This document shows positions 41,394 to 49,581 of a stretch of 64,000 nucleotides of DNA, piece by piece. Source of the stretch: Oceanicaulis sp. (GTDB lineage Bacteria > Pseudomonadota > Alphaproteobacteria > Caulobacterales > Maricaulaceae); assembly GCA_040112665.1 (NCBI GenBank), contig CP157796.1, positions 1,056,813-1,120,812 of the forward strand, given 5' to 3'. Under the pieces are notes generated by a model. The model saw only the letters and a program-made list of their open reading frames with translations. It was not told the origin of the DNA and searched no databases. Both the position numbers and the translations under genes were made by a program. The first letter of the stretch is position 1; each line of letters opens with the position of its first letter.

Positions 41394-42653
41394 ATGACAC
41401 GCACCTACGACGTCGCGATCGCCGGCGGCGGGCTCGCCGGCCTCACCCTCGCCCTGGCCCTGCACGAGGCCGGCCTCGACACGGTCGTGGTCGACGCCCT
41501 GCCGCTGGAGACCCGCGTCGCAGAGAGCTTCGACGGGCGGGCGTCGGCGCTGGCCTACACCAGCTGGCGCATGCTCGAAGCGGTCGGCGCGGCCGATCAT
41601 CTGCACGAGCACGCCCAGCGGATCGAGGACATTCTGGTCGTCGACGGCCGGCCCTATGACGGGCTGAAGCCCGGCGGTCCGGGACGCGATCAGCTTCATT
41701 TCGACCGCCGCGAGATCAGCCCCGAGGCCGACGGCGAACCGCTCGGCTTCATGGCGGAGAACCGCTGGACCCGCGTGGCGCTGGCCAGGGCCGCCGAGGC
41801 GTCGGGGCTCGACGTGATCGCACCGGCGCGCATCGACCGCATGGACGAAGACGGGCCGGGCCGGGCCGCCCTGGTGCTCGAGGACGGACGGCGGATCTCC
41901 GCGAGCCTGATCGTCGCCTGCGACGGCAAGTTCTCGCGCCTGCGCGAACAGGCCGGCATCCGCACCACCGGGCGCGAATACGGCCAGAAGGGCCTGGTGC
42001 TTTCGGTCGCCCACGAAAAGCCGCACGAGGGCGTGGCCTACGAATACTTCATGCCGGCCGGCCCGTTCGCGATCCTGCCGCTTCCGGGCAACCGGTCGAG
42101 CCTTGTCTGGACGGAGAAGTCCGCCGCCGCGGACGCGCTCAAGGCGATGGACGAGGACGGCTTTCAGGAAGCGCTGGAGGCCCGGTTCGGCGACTTTCTC
42201 GGCGCGGTGCGCCCTGACAGTCCGCGCTGGACCTATCCGCTGGGCCTGAAGGTCGCCGAGACCTTCATCTCAGACCGGCTGGCGCTGGTGGGCGACGCGG
42301 CCCGCGCCATCCATCCCATCGCCGGGCAGGGCTTCAATCTGGGCGTTCGCGACGCGGCGGCGCTGGCTGAAGTGCTGGTCGAGGCGCGCCGGGCGGGGCT
42401 CGACCTGGGCGCCCGCGCGACGCTTCAGCCCTATGAGCGCTGGCGCAAGACCGACACCGCCGCGCTGTCGCTGGGCACGGACGTCTTCAACGCGCTGTTT
42501 TCCAACGATCACGCCCTCATCCGGCTCGGCCGGGGGCTGGGTCTGGGGCTCGTCGACCAGATCCCCGTCGCGCGGCGTTTCTTCATGCGCACAGCGGGCG
42601 GGGAGACCGGCGATCTGCCCGCCCTCCTGCGCGGCGAACCGCTCCGGGTCTGA
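41394..42653 (+). CDS. UbiH/UbiF/COQ6-family FAD-dependent hydroxylase (ubiquinone biosynthesis)
   Basis: A 419-residue flavoprotein monooxygenase. The dinucleotide-binding site is VAIAGGGLAGLTLALAL near residues 7-23, followed by a conserved R-S/A motif in RASALAYTSWRMLE, DGKFSRLREQ (the DG motif) and LVGDAARAIHPIAGQGFNLGVRDAAAL (the GD motif). The latter, with AGQGFNLG, is diagnostic for ubiquinone-pathway hydroxylases; which ring position it modifies cannot be read off, so no single ubi symbol is given. ATG 41394 is chosen because the frame upstream is non-homologous overlap with the ChrR gene. Confidence 0.92.
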   Translation: MTRTYDVAIAGGGLAGLTLALALHEAGLDTVVVDALPLETRVAESFDGRASALAYTSWRMLEAVGAADHLHEHAQRIEDILVVDGRPYDGLKPGGPGRDQLHFDRREISPEADGEPLGFMAENRWTRVALARAAEASGLDVIAPARIDRMDEDGPGRAALVLEDGRRISASLIVACDGKFSRLREQAGIRTTGREYGQKGLVLSVAHEKPHEGVAYEYFMPAGPFAILPLPGNRSSLVWTEKSAAADALKAMDEDGFQEALEARFGDFLGAVRPDSPRWTYPLGLKVAETFISDRLALVGDAARAIHPIAGQGFNLGVRDAAALAEVLVEARRAGLDLGARATLQPYERWRKTDTAALSLGTDVFNALFSNDHALIRLGRGLGLGLVDQIPVARRFFMRTAGGETGDLPALLRGEPLRV

Positions 42654-42721
42654 CCTCGCCGCCCTTTGCGCGTTGTTCGCTTCACGCTAGCGTCCTTGCG
42701 TGACCGATCGGAGGGGCTGTC

Positions 42722-44491
42722 ATGATCAAACGGGTTCTTTTCGCTACAGCGCTGTTCGCGCTCGCCGCCTGCGGCGCGCCTGAAGACCCCGCGCCCATGG
42801 CCGATCCGGCGATGACGCGGACGGTCACCGGCGGCGAGATCGTCGGCTATCGCGATGCGGACACCGGCGCGCAGGTCTGGCTGGGCGTGCCCTTCGCCGC
42901 GCCGCCGCACGGGCCGAACCGCTGGCGTGCGCCGCAGCCGGTCGAGCCCTGGCTGGAGACCCGCGAGACCATTACGCACGCCTCGCCCTGCCCGCAGATC
43001 ACCAACGCGCTGAACGCCGAGGCGACGGGCGTGGAGCCCGGCACGCTGATCGGGTCTGAAGACTGCCTCTATCTCGACGTCTACCTGCCCTCGGGGGCCG
43101 GCCCGGACGACAGCGCGCCCGAAGCTTCCGACCTCGCGGGCGGTGACGGGGTTTTTGATTACGGCCGGCCGGTCATGGTCTGGGTCCATGGCGGCGCCAA
43201 TCTCTGGGGCTCGGCGAGCCAGTACGACGCCGCGCGCCTGGCGCAGGAGCGCGACGTGATGGTGGTGGTGGTCCAGTACAGGCTGGGCCCGCTGGGCTTT
43301 TTCGCCCATCCCGCGCTCAGTGAAGACGCGCCCGAAATCATGGCCGGCGACAGCGCGCCCAACCGGACGGGCGCAGCGAATTTCGCCCTGCTCGACCTCG
43401 TCGCAGCGCTTGAATGGGTTCGCGAGAACGCGCCCTCCTTCGGCGGCGACCCCGAGCGCGTGACCATTTTCGGAGAAAGCGCGGGCGGCCATAACGTCGC
43501 CGCCCTGATGGCGAGCCCGCCCGCCGAAGGACTGTTTCACCGCGCGATCATCCAGTCGGGCAGCTTTGAGAGCGTGCCGCTGGACGAGGCGCGCTCGGGC
43601 GCGGACTACGCCGCGGTCGAGGCCGCCCGGCGCTTCGCCGGCGCTGATCCCGACGCCGCCGCCCTGCGCGCCGCGCCGCTCTCTGCGGTCTACGACGCCT
43701 ACGCCGCCGACGGCGTGATGAGCGGCCTGCCGCGCATCATCGCTGACGGCGTGACCCTGCCCGAAGCGGGGCTGGAAGCAGCGTTCGAGGCGGGCGACTT
43801 CCACCGCGTGCCGGTGATCACGGGCGCGAACCGGGACGAGATGAAGCTCTTCAACGTGTTCGATCCAGAGCTCACGAACCGGCTGTTCGGCGTGATCATT
43901 CGCACACCCGATCCCGAGCTCTTTGAGGCGGCGAGCGAATATCAGTCCCGGCTGTGGCGCGCGCTGGCCGTCGATGCGGCCGCCGGGGCGATGACTGAAG
44001 CCGGTCATGAGGCGGTCTGGGCCTACCGGTTCGACTGGGACGAGGGCGGCACGATGCTGTTCATGGACATGAGCCGGCTTCTGGGCGCGGCGCACGCCAT
44101 GGAGATCCCCTTCGTCTTCGATCATTTCGAGTTCTTCGGCCGGCTCGATCCCGCCCTGTTCAACGGCGGAAACGAAGACGGGCGCACCGCGCTCGCCGAT
44201 TCCATGGGCGCATACTGGGCGGAGTTCGCGCGCAACGGCGATCCAAACGGCGCGGGCGGTCCGGACTGGCCGGTCTGGACGGAGACCGGTGTTCTGATGC
44301 GCTTCGACAGCCCCGGAGACGGCGGGCCGGAGCTGATCACCGGGGTGGAGACCGTCGAGCAGATCGCCGCCGACCTCGCCGCCGACGACCGGCTGACCGC
44401 CGATCAGAAATGCCTCGTGCTCGAACGCCTGACGAGCTGGCGCGACACGGTCCGCACGCTCGCCGCGCCTCTGATCGACTGCGAGGCCTGA
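42722..44491 (+). CDS. Type B carboxylesterase lipoprotein
   Basis: A 589-residue alpha/beta hydrolase of the carboxylesterase/cholinesterase type, anchored by a lipoprotein signal (ATALFALAAC, Cys near residue 17). The family start GYRDADTGAQVWLGVPFAAPP is followed by EDCLYLDVYLP, the oxyanion segment WVHGGANLWGS, catalytic Ser in FGESAGGHNVAALM near 257, and the Glu/His partners further on (the His in a GAAHAMEIPFVF segment). Substrate unknown; probably a small ester. A GGAGG ribosome-binding site precedes the ATG. A Baeyer-Villiger-type monooxygenase follows 63 bases later; together they could oxidise a ketone to an ester and hydrolyse it (inference). Confidence 0.93.
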   Translation: MIKRVLFATALFALAACGAPEDPAPMADPAMTRTVTGGEIVGYRDADTGAQVWLGVPFAAPPHGPNRWRAPQPVEPWLETRETITHASPCPQITNALNAEATGVEPGTLIGSEDCLYLDVYLPSGAGPDDSAPEASDLAGGDGVFDYGRPVMVWVHGGANLWGSASQYDAARLAQERDVMVVVVQYRLGPLGFFAHPALSEDAPEIMAGDSAPNRTGAANFALLDLVAALEWVRENAPSFGGDPERVTIFGESAGGHNVAALMASPPAEGLFHRAIIQSGSFESVPLDEARSGADYAAVEAARRFAGADPDAAALRAAPLSAVYDAYAADGVMSGLPRIIADGVTLPEAGLEAAFEAGDFHRVPVITGANRDEMKLFNVFDPELTNRLFGVIIRTPDPELFEAASEYQSRLWRALAVDAAAGAMTEAGHEAVWAYRFDWDEGGTMLFMDMSRLLGAAHAMEIPFVFDHFEFFGRLDPALFNGGNEDGRTALADSMGAYWAEFARNGDPNGAGGPDWPVWTETGVLMRFDSPGDGGPELITGVETVEQIAADLAADDRLTADQKCLVLERLTSWRDTVRTLAAPLIDCEA

Positions 44492-44514
44492 CCGAGCGCC
44501 CCTTGCATCGATTA

Positions 44515-44529
44515 GTGAACGGTGTTCAC
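44515..44529 (+). promoter_or_regulatory. Palindromic operator candidate upstream of the Baeyer-Villiger-type monooxygenase
   Basis: GTGAAC and GTTCAC form perfect 6-bp arms around GGT, overlapping a -10-like CATAAT (44529-44534). Size and symmetry resemble sites of TetR-family repressors, which often control monooxygenase/esterase genes. No regulator gene is adjacent. Symmetry is certain, function inferred. Confidence 0.6.
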
Positions 44530-44554
44530 ATAATTGGGCGAGGAGGCGCGACCC

Positions 44555-46087
44555 ATGACCGTGCAGACCCTGACCCGTCCCGACGCAGAGCCGGTGGAGA
44601 TCGACGTTCTGATCGTCGGGGCCGGGATTTCCGGGATCGGCGCGGCGCGCCATCTGCAGATGAAATCGCCGCAGGAGCGCTTCGTGATCCTCGAAGCGCG
44701 CGACGATCTGGGCGGCACGTGGGACCTGTTCCGCTATCCGGGCATCCGCTCCGACAGCGACATGTACACGTTCGGCTACAGCTTCCGGCCCTGGACGGAC
44801 GGCAAGGTCTTCGCCGACGGCCCCTCGATCCGCAATTATGTCCGCCAGACCGCCGAGGAGAGCGGGATCATCGACCATGTCCGCTTCGGCACGCGGGTGA
44901 AGACCGCGAGCTGGTCGACCGAAGAGGCGCGCTGGACGATCACCGCCGAGCGCGGCGGGCAGACCGAGGTCTACAAGGCCCGCTTCGTGATGATGTGCTC
45001 GGGGTATTATCGCTACGACCGCGGATACATGCCCGACTTTCCAGGGCTCGACAGCTTCAGGGGCGACGTGATCCACCCCCAGCTCTGGGACGAGAGCTAC
45101 GACTACGCCGGAAAGCGCGTGGTGGTCATCGGCTCTGGCGCGACCGCGATCACGCTGGTGCCGGCCATGGCCGAGGCAGCGGCGAGCGTGGCCATGCTGC
45201 AGCGCTCACCCAGCTATATCGCCGCCCGGCCCAGCCGCGACGCGATCGCCGATGCGCTGAGAAAAGTCCTGCCGGGCAAGGCGGCTTACCTCCTCACCCG
45301 GGTCAAGAATATCGGCCTGGCCATCTTCTTCTTCAATCTCGCCCGGCGCTATCCGGGGTTCGTGAAGAAGGGCGTGCTCAAGGAAATCCGCAAGACTCTG
45401 GGCGAGGACTTCCCCGTCGAGACCCATTTCTCGCCGGCCTATAACCCGTGGGATCAGCGCTTCTGCCTCGCGCCTGAGGGCGATTTCTTCGATGCGCTGA
45501 AAAGCGGGAAGGCGAGCATCCACACCGACCATATCGAGCGCTTCGACGAGACCGGGATCGTGCTGAAATCGGGCGAGCGGCTCGACGCCGATCTGGTCAT
45601 CCCCGCGACGGGGCTGGAGATGCAGGTGGGCGGCGCGATCGCGATCGACGTGGACGGCGCGTCCTTCGAGCCGCCCGAGCACGTCACCTATCGCGGCATG
45701 ATGCTGTCGGACGTGCCGAACATGGCGCTGGCCTTCGGCTACACCAACGCCAGCTGGACGCTGAAGATCGACCTGACCTGCGAGCGGGTCTGCCGGATGC
45801 TCAACCATATGAGAAAGACCGGCGCGGACTACGCCGTCGCCGAACCGCCGGCGGATCTTGAAACCCTGCCGCTGCTCGATTTCTCCTCGGGCTATGTCCA
45901 GCGCGCATTGCCCGGCCTGCCGAAACAGGGCGCGGTCCCGCCTTGGCGGACCTATCAGAACTACGTCAAGGACATGATCACCATCCGCTACGGCAAGCTC
46001 GACGACGGCCATATCCGCTTCGGAAACGCCGGCGACCGCTCGCGCCTGGGCAAGGTCGAGGCGCCGGCCGTGGAAGCTGCGGAGTAG
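44555..46087 (+). CDS. Flavin-containing monooxygenase, Baeyer-Villiger type
   Basis: A 510-residue FAD- and NADPH-dependent oxygenase that inserts oxygen next to a ketone carbonyl or oxidises a heteroatom. FAD-binding GAGISGIGAARHL lies near residues 18-30, DLGGTWDLFRYPGIRSDSD near 56-74, the type I BVMO fingerprint FRGDVIHPQLWD near 170, and the second Rossmann motif VVVIGSGATAITL near 190. C-terminal ATGLEM follows. ATG 44555 has GAGGAGG at a proper distance; a start 21 bases upstream is less likely. The palindrome before it may bind a repressor. Substrate unknown. Confidence 0.93.
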   Translation: MTVQTLTRPDAEPVEIDVLIVGAGISGIGAARHLQMKSPQERFVILEARDDLGGTWDLFRYPGIRSDSDMYTFGYSFRPWTDGKVFADGPSIRNYVRQTAEESGIIDHVRFGTRVKTASWSTEEARWTITAERGGQTEVYKARFVMMCSGYYRYDRGYMPDFPGLDSFRGDVIHPQLWDESYDYAGKRVVVIGSGATAITLVPAMAEAAASVAMLQRSPSYIAARPSRDAIADALRKVLPGKAAYLLTRVKNIGLAIFFFNLARRYPGFVKKGVLKEIRKTLGEDFPVETHFSPAYNPWDQRFCLAPEGDFFDALKSGKASIHTDHIERFDETGIVLKSGERLDADLVIPATGLEMQVGGAIAIDVDGASFEPPEHVTYRGMMLSDVPNMALAFGYTNASWTLKIDLTCERVCRMLNHMRKTGADYAVAEPPADLETLPLLDFSSGYVQRALPGLPKQGAVPPWRTYQNYVKDMITIRYGKLDDGHIRFGNAGDRSRLGKVEAPAVEAAE

Positions 46088-46159
46088 GCCTGCTTTCCTC
46101 AGGTGAGGGCGTTGCGTTGGAGCTTTTCGCTCGGACGTCTCTGATGGTGCGGCGTCTAA

Positions 46160-46570
46160 CTCCCTCCCCCTCTGTGGGGAGGGTGGATCGGCGCGCAGCG
46201 CCGAGACGGGTGGGGGGAGCGCCGAGGTCTGCAGGTCTCGGCGCTCTACGATCTTCCGGGGCCTGCCGGCCCGTTCGCCGCCTTCAATCGGTCCACCGGA
46301 TCGATTGATGCGCTTCGCGCACCAGCGCTCACCCCCACCCGCCCGCTTCGCGGGCACCCTCCCCATCAAGGGGAGGGAAGGAGGTTCGGCGGTCTCAGAA
46401 AAGTGTGAGCGCGTCGCCGTCGGAAATTCCCTCCCCCTCTGCGGGGAGGGTGGGCCGAGGCGAAGCCTCGGGCCGGGTGGGGGAACGCCGAGGTTTGCAG
46501 GTCTCAGCGCTCTACGATCTTCACCCCACCCCCGCCCTTTGGGGCGGACCCTCCCCATCAAGGGGAGGGA
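46160..46570. repeat. Two composite copies of an intergenic repeat in a 581-base non-coding gap
   Basis: The gap 46088-46668 holds no credible gene. It contains two copies (about 46160-46379 and 46428-46570) of a composite element: a CTCCCTCCCCCTCTG arm with its complement GGGGAGGGTGG, a variable GC hairpin, GGGTGGGG, then a shared stretch with GCAGGTCT and GCGCTCTACGATCTT, and an inverted end CACCCTCCCCATCAAGGGGAGGG. Such mosaics are common between alphaproteobacterial genes and can form long hairpins. Short open frames here are by-products of the repeat. Confidence 0.85.
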
Positions 46571-46668
46571 GTTGCGGTTCAGCTTTACGCTCTGACGTTT
46601 CCTCGGCGCGGGGAGTGGCGCGAAAACCGCCCTTGCCCGGTCCGCCCGCCGCGCGCCAAGCTGGCGGG

Positions 46669-47415
46669 ATGGAGAAGGACAGCTACAAGGCCGAGCTCAG
46701 GCGGCTTCAGATCGGGCTCGCGGCGATGCAGCGGCGTCTGATCGCGGAGAAGCGGCGGCTTCTGGTGATCTTCGAGGGCCGCGACGCCTCGGGCAAGGAC
46801 GGCGTGATCAAGCGCATCGCCGCCCACCAGTCCCCGCGCGAGACCCGCGCCGTGGCGCTGGGCGTGCCCACCGAGCGCGACCGGGAGAGCTGGTACTTCC
46901 AGCGCTGGATCCCCTGGCTGCCGGCCGGCGGCGAGATCGTCCTGTTCAACCGCTCCTGGTACAACCGCGCCGGGGTCGAGACGGTCATGGGCTATTGCAT
47001 GCCGGATCAGCACGCCGCCTTCATGGATCAGGTCGAGGCGTTCGAGCGGCTGCTCGTGGAGGGCGGGCTGAAGCTCCTGAAATACTATCTCGACATCAGC
47101 CGGGACGAGCAGGCCGCACGGCTCGAGGACCGGCGGATCAACCCGCTCAAGCACTGGAAGATCTCGCCGGTCGACGACGCGGCGCTGGAAAAGTTCGACG
47201 ACTACACCCGGGCGCGCGACGCGATGCTGGCCCGGACCGGCGGCGCGGTGCCCTGGAAGGTGGTGCGCGCCGACGACAAGCGCGCCGCCCGCCTCGCCGT
47301 GATCGCCGACATGCTCGAAGAAGCCGACCCCGACACCGCCTGCGGCCCGCCAGACCCGGCCGTGCTCAGGCGCTATGCGCCCGAGCTGTCGCAGAACGGG
47401 TTTCTGGCGCGGTGA
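46669..47415 (+). CDS. Polyphosphate kinase 2 (PPK2) family protein
   Basis: A 248-residue P-loop kinase that uses polyphosphate to phosphorylate nucleotides (or the reverse). Walker A is EGRDASGKDGVI near residues 39-50, the Walker B-type FNRSWYNRAGVE near 93-104, and the lid-region residues are in NPLKHWKISPVDD. The rest (YFQRWIPWLP, KYYLDISRDEQAARLEDR) is typical for PPK2. ATG 46669 is chosen because the frame upstream runs through the intergenic repeats. Class I is likeliest given the single domain, so nucleoside diphosphates are the probable acceptors; this is inference. Confidence 0.93.
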   Translation: MEKDSYKAELRRLQIGLAAMQRRLIAEKRRLLVIFEGRDASGKDGVIKRIAAHQSPRETRAVALGVPTERDRESWYFQRWIPWLPAGGEIVLFNRSWYNRAGVETVMGYCMPDQHAAFMDQVEAFERLLVEGGLKLLKYYLDISRDEQAARLEDRRINPLKHWKISPVDDAALEKFDDYTRARDAMLARTGGAVPWKVVRADDKRAARLAVIADMLEEADPDTACGPPDPAVLRRYAPELSQNGFLAR

Positions 47416-47474
47416 GGAAGCATCGACGAGACCGTTCCTGAAAGCGCGCTTTTTACAATAAGCAAAGCGTTTGT

Positions 47475-47499
47475 GACTCGACTCAAGCGCGAGCGAGTC
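47475..47499 (+). repeat. Imperfect inverted repeat upstream of the AT-rich orphan gene
   Basis: GACTCG-a-CTC and GAGCGAGTC can pair around AAGCGC in the 191-base gap between PPK2 and the orphan gene. TATATG just downstream could be a -10 element. Role unclear. Confidence 0.4.
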
Positions 47500-47606
47500 T
47501 CTATATGTTCGTGAAGTGTTCCGATTCGGCGCTCCGCGCTGGCAATAGGGTATGCGGCATAGTCGTCCTTGTTCGCTGTGCGCGCCTGCCCTGAGGAGAT
47601 GAGAAC

Positions 47607-48359
47607 GTGTTTGAAAGCGCAAAACAGAAAGTTGAACGAGCCTACCAGCACCTTGCTCAGCTTGAGGGTGCTGCGATCCAGTTCTTCCGCACCCGCCCTT
47701 ACTCGATCACCGCGGATTTCGACGAAGCCGTTCAGCTTTACGGCCTTCGGGTTGCCATGACGAAACCCCTCCCCCCCGTGATTCCTCTAATAGTTGGAGA
47801 CTTTATCCATAATGTCCGATCCGCGTTGGAGCACGTCGCCAGCGATCTATTCGCCGCTGCCGCGGGTAACGAAGAAGCTCGCACTCGCAGCAAATTCCCA
47901 ATGCACGAAGAAGAGAAAAATTTGCAGAGAGAAGTTGAGCGTAGTGCAATCAATGCGGCATTTCCTGACGTCGCGAAATTGATTGTCGACCAAATTAAAC
48001 CTTATAAAGCGGGAAACCGGCATTTGTGGCTGACCGGAAAACTTTGGAATATCGACAAACACAGATTGCCGATTGTTTCATATGGCATTACAGAAATTAG
48101 TGGAATATCCGGATTTACGGAACGGGGTCGTAATACATTTAGTAACATGACCGCTGTAGTTGAGCAGGGTAGAGCGGTGGGGCTTATTGCGACCGACGAA
48201 CCTATGACAATCACAAATTATGGAAGCGCAACGTTTTATGTGAATTTCGACGAACCCGGGCTCATGGAAGGAGATCCAGTGCTTCAGACTCTGCTTCTCA
48301 TGGCGCAGTCCGTCGACGACGCAATACGTGCCATTGAAGCAAAGATGCCAGCAAGGTAG
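47607..48359 (+). CDS. Protein of unknown function with an R-x4-H motif, lower GC than its neighbours
   Basis: A 250-residue protein from GTG 47607 (GAGGAGATGAGAAC upstream). It has the hydrophobic PPVIPLIVGDFIHN followed by VRSALEH, which places Arg 71 and His 76 in an R-x4-H arrangement as in HEPN ribonucleases, and later LTGKLWNIDKHRLPIVSYG near residue 140-160. No signal or membrane segment. I counted 26 and 27 G+C in the two 60-base rows at 47941 and 48001 (about 44 percent), against 46 of 60 in a row of the PPK2 gene, and codons such as AAA, ATT and AAT are common. This suggests recent transfer. Similar hypothetical proteins with GDF-hNhRSALDH are widespread but I know no function for them. 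HEPN membership is only a guess. Confidence 0.8.
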   Translation: MFESAKQKVERAYQHLAQLEGAAIQFFRTRPYSITADFDEAVQLYGLRVAMTKPLPPVIPLIVGDFIHNVRSALEHVASDLFAAAAGNEEARTRSKFPMHEEEKNLQREVERSAINAAFPDVAKLIVDQIKPYKAGNRHLWLTGKLWNIDKHRLPIVSYGITEISGISGFTERGRNTFSNMTAVVEQGRAVGLIATDEPMTITNYGSATFYVNFDEPGLMEGDPVLQTLLLMAQSVDDAIRAIEAKMPAR

Positions 48360-48409
48360 TCATCAAAGCCAAACGGTCCACGCCCCCTTTATTGAGTCAA
48401 CAATCAAAC

Positions 48410-48442
48410 AAGAAACCCCGGCTCGGCGAGCCGGGGTTTCTT
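48410..48442. terminator. Strong bidirectional terminator between the orphan gene and fba
   Basis: AAGAAACCCCGGCTC (48410-48424) pairs with GAGCCGGGGTTTCTT (48428-48442) around GGC. A-rich and T-rich ends serve both convergent genes. Confidence 0.9.
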
Positions 48443-48465
48443 GGTTCTGAAAGCGAAAGCGCGCC

Positions 48466-49494
48466 TCAGCCCTCTTTTTCCAGCTTCTCGTTCCACTCGC
48501 CCAGCGAGGCGAGGCCGTTCATGCGGGCGCGGTGGTTGAAGGCTTTCTGGCCGGCCTCGACGTCCTTGCCGTTCCAGGCCTTCAGCGGCGCGGCCTGAAG
48601 CGCGCGGCCGTAGGAGAAGGTCAGCGGCCAAGGCAGGTCGAAGCCCTCGTTCATGATGTTCAGATGCGCGGTGGCGTCCTCGTCGGACTGGCCGCCGGAC
48701 AGGAACGCGATGCCGGGCACGGCGGCGGGGACCGCGTTCATCAGGCACTGCACCGTCATCTCGGCGACTTCCTCGCGGCTCGCCTGGTCTTCGCATTTCG
48801 AGCCCGCGATCACCATGTTGGGCTTGAGGACCGTGCCTTCGAGTACCACCCCCTGGGCGAACAGCTCTTCATAAAGCTTGCGCAGGGTGTACTCGGTGAT
48901 CTCGAAGCAGCGCTCGATGTCGTGATCGCCGTCCATGATCACCTCAGGCTCGACGATCGGGACGATGTCGTTTTCCTGGCACAGCGCGGCGTAGCGGCCG
49001 AGCGCGTGCATGTTGGCGTTGATGCAGTACTGGCTGGGGATGGACTCGTCGCCCCCGGCGCCGACCTCGATCACCGCGCGCCATTTCGCAAAGCGCGCGC
49101 CGAGCTCGTAATACTCCTTCAGCCGCTCGCGCAGCCCGTCCAGACCCTCGGTGATCTTCTCGCCCGGCGAACCGGCGAGGTCCTTGGCGCCGGCGTCGAC
49201 CTTGATGCCGGGGATGGAGCCCGACTTCTCGATCAGCTCGACCAGGCGCTTGCCGTCTGCGGCCTTCTGGCGGATGGTCTCGTCGTAGAGGATGACCCCG
49301 GAGATGTGCTCGCTCATCGCCGGCTCGGTGCGGAACAGCATCTCGCGCCAATCGCGGCGGCTGTCCTCGGTGCTTTTCAGCCCGATGGAGTCGAAGCGCT
49401 TCTTGATCGTGCGCGTGCTCTCGTCGGCGGCGAGAATGCCCTTGCCCGGCGCGACCATGCGCAGGGCGATTTCGTTGAGCTGGTCGAGATTCAT
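48466..49494 (-). CDS. Fructose-bisphosphate aldolase class I
   Basis: Cleaves fructose 1,6-bisphosphate to dihydroxyacetone phosphate and glyceraldehyde 3-phosphate through a lysine Schiff base. The 342-residue protein matches the eukaryote-like class I form: GKGILAADESTRTIKKRF near 18-35, GVILYDETIRQ, IPGIKVDAGAKDL, VPIVEPEVIMDGDHD, the Schiff-base segment VLKPNMVI near 221-228, and FLSGGQSDEDATAHLN. It lacks the C-terminal Tyr of the animal enzymes. Third in the minus-strand order gap-pgk-fba; 87 bases after pgk. Class I aldolase with this order is also known from Caulobacter-like bacteria. Confidence 0.95.
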   Translation of the reverse strand: MNLDQLNEIALRMVAPGKGILAADESTRTIKKRFDSIGLKSTEDSRRDWREMLFRTEPAMSEHISGVILYDETIRQKAADGKRLVELIEKSGSIPGIKVDAGAKDLAGSPGEKITEGLDGLRERLKEYYELGARFAKWRAVIEVGAGGDESIPSQYCINANMHALGRYAALCQENDIVPIVEPEVIMDGDHDIERCFEITEYTLRKLYEELFAQGVVLEGTVLKPNMVIAGSKCEDQASREEVAEMTVQCLMNAVPAAVPGIAFLSGGQSDEDATAHLNIMNEGFDLPWPLTFSYGRALQAAPLKAWNGKDVEAGQKAFNHRARMNGLASLGEWNEKLEKEG

Positions 49495-49581
49495 CTAAGG
49501 GTCCCCTGTGCGATGCGCTCCGCCCGCCCGCGTGCCCGGGCGGCTCTTACTCGCCGCGCGCGCCGCGCGCGTCAAGCCGGG

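Noticed and set aside
42509..45076. Long minus-strand frame over the esterase and monooxygenase genes
   Set aside because: Both plus-strand genes have signal, catalytic and cofactor motifs; the minus frame has none.
46305..46595. Short frame in the gap before PPK2
   Set aside because: It is a translation of the intergenic repeats; composition follows the repeat hairpins.
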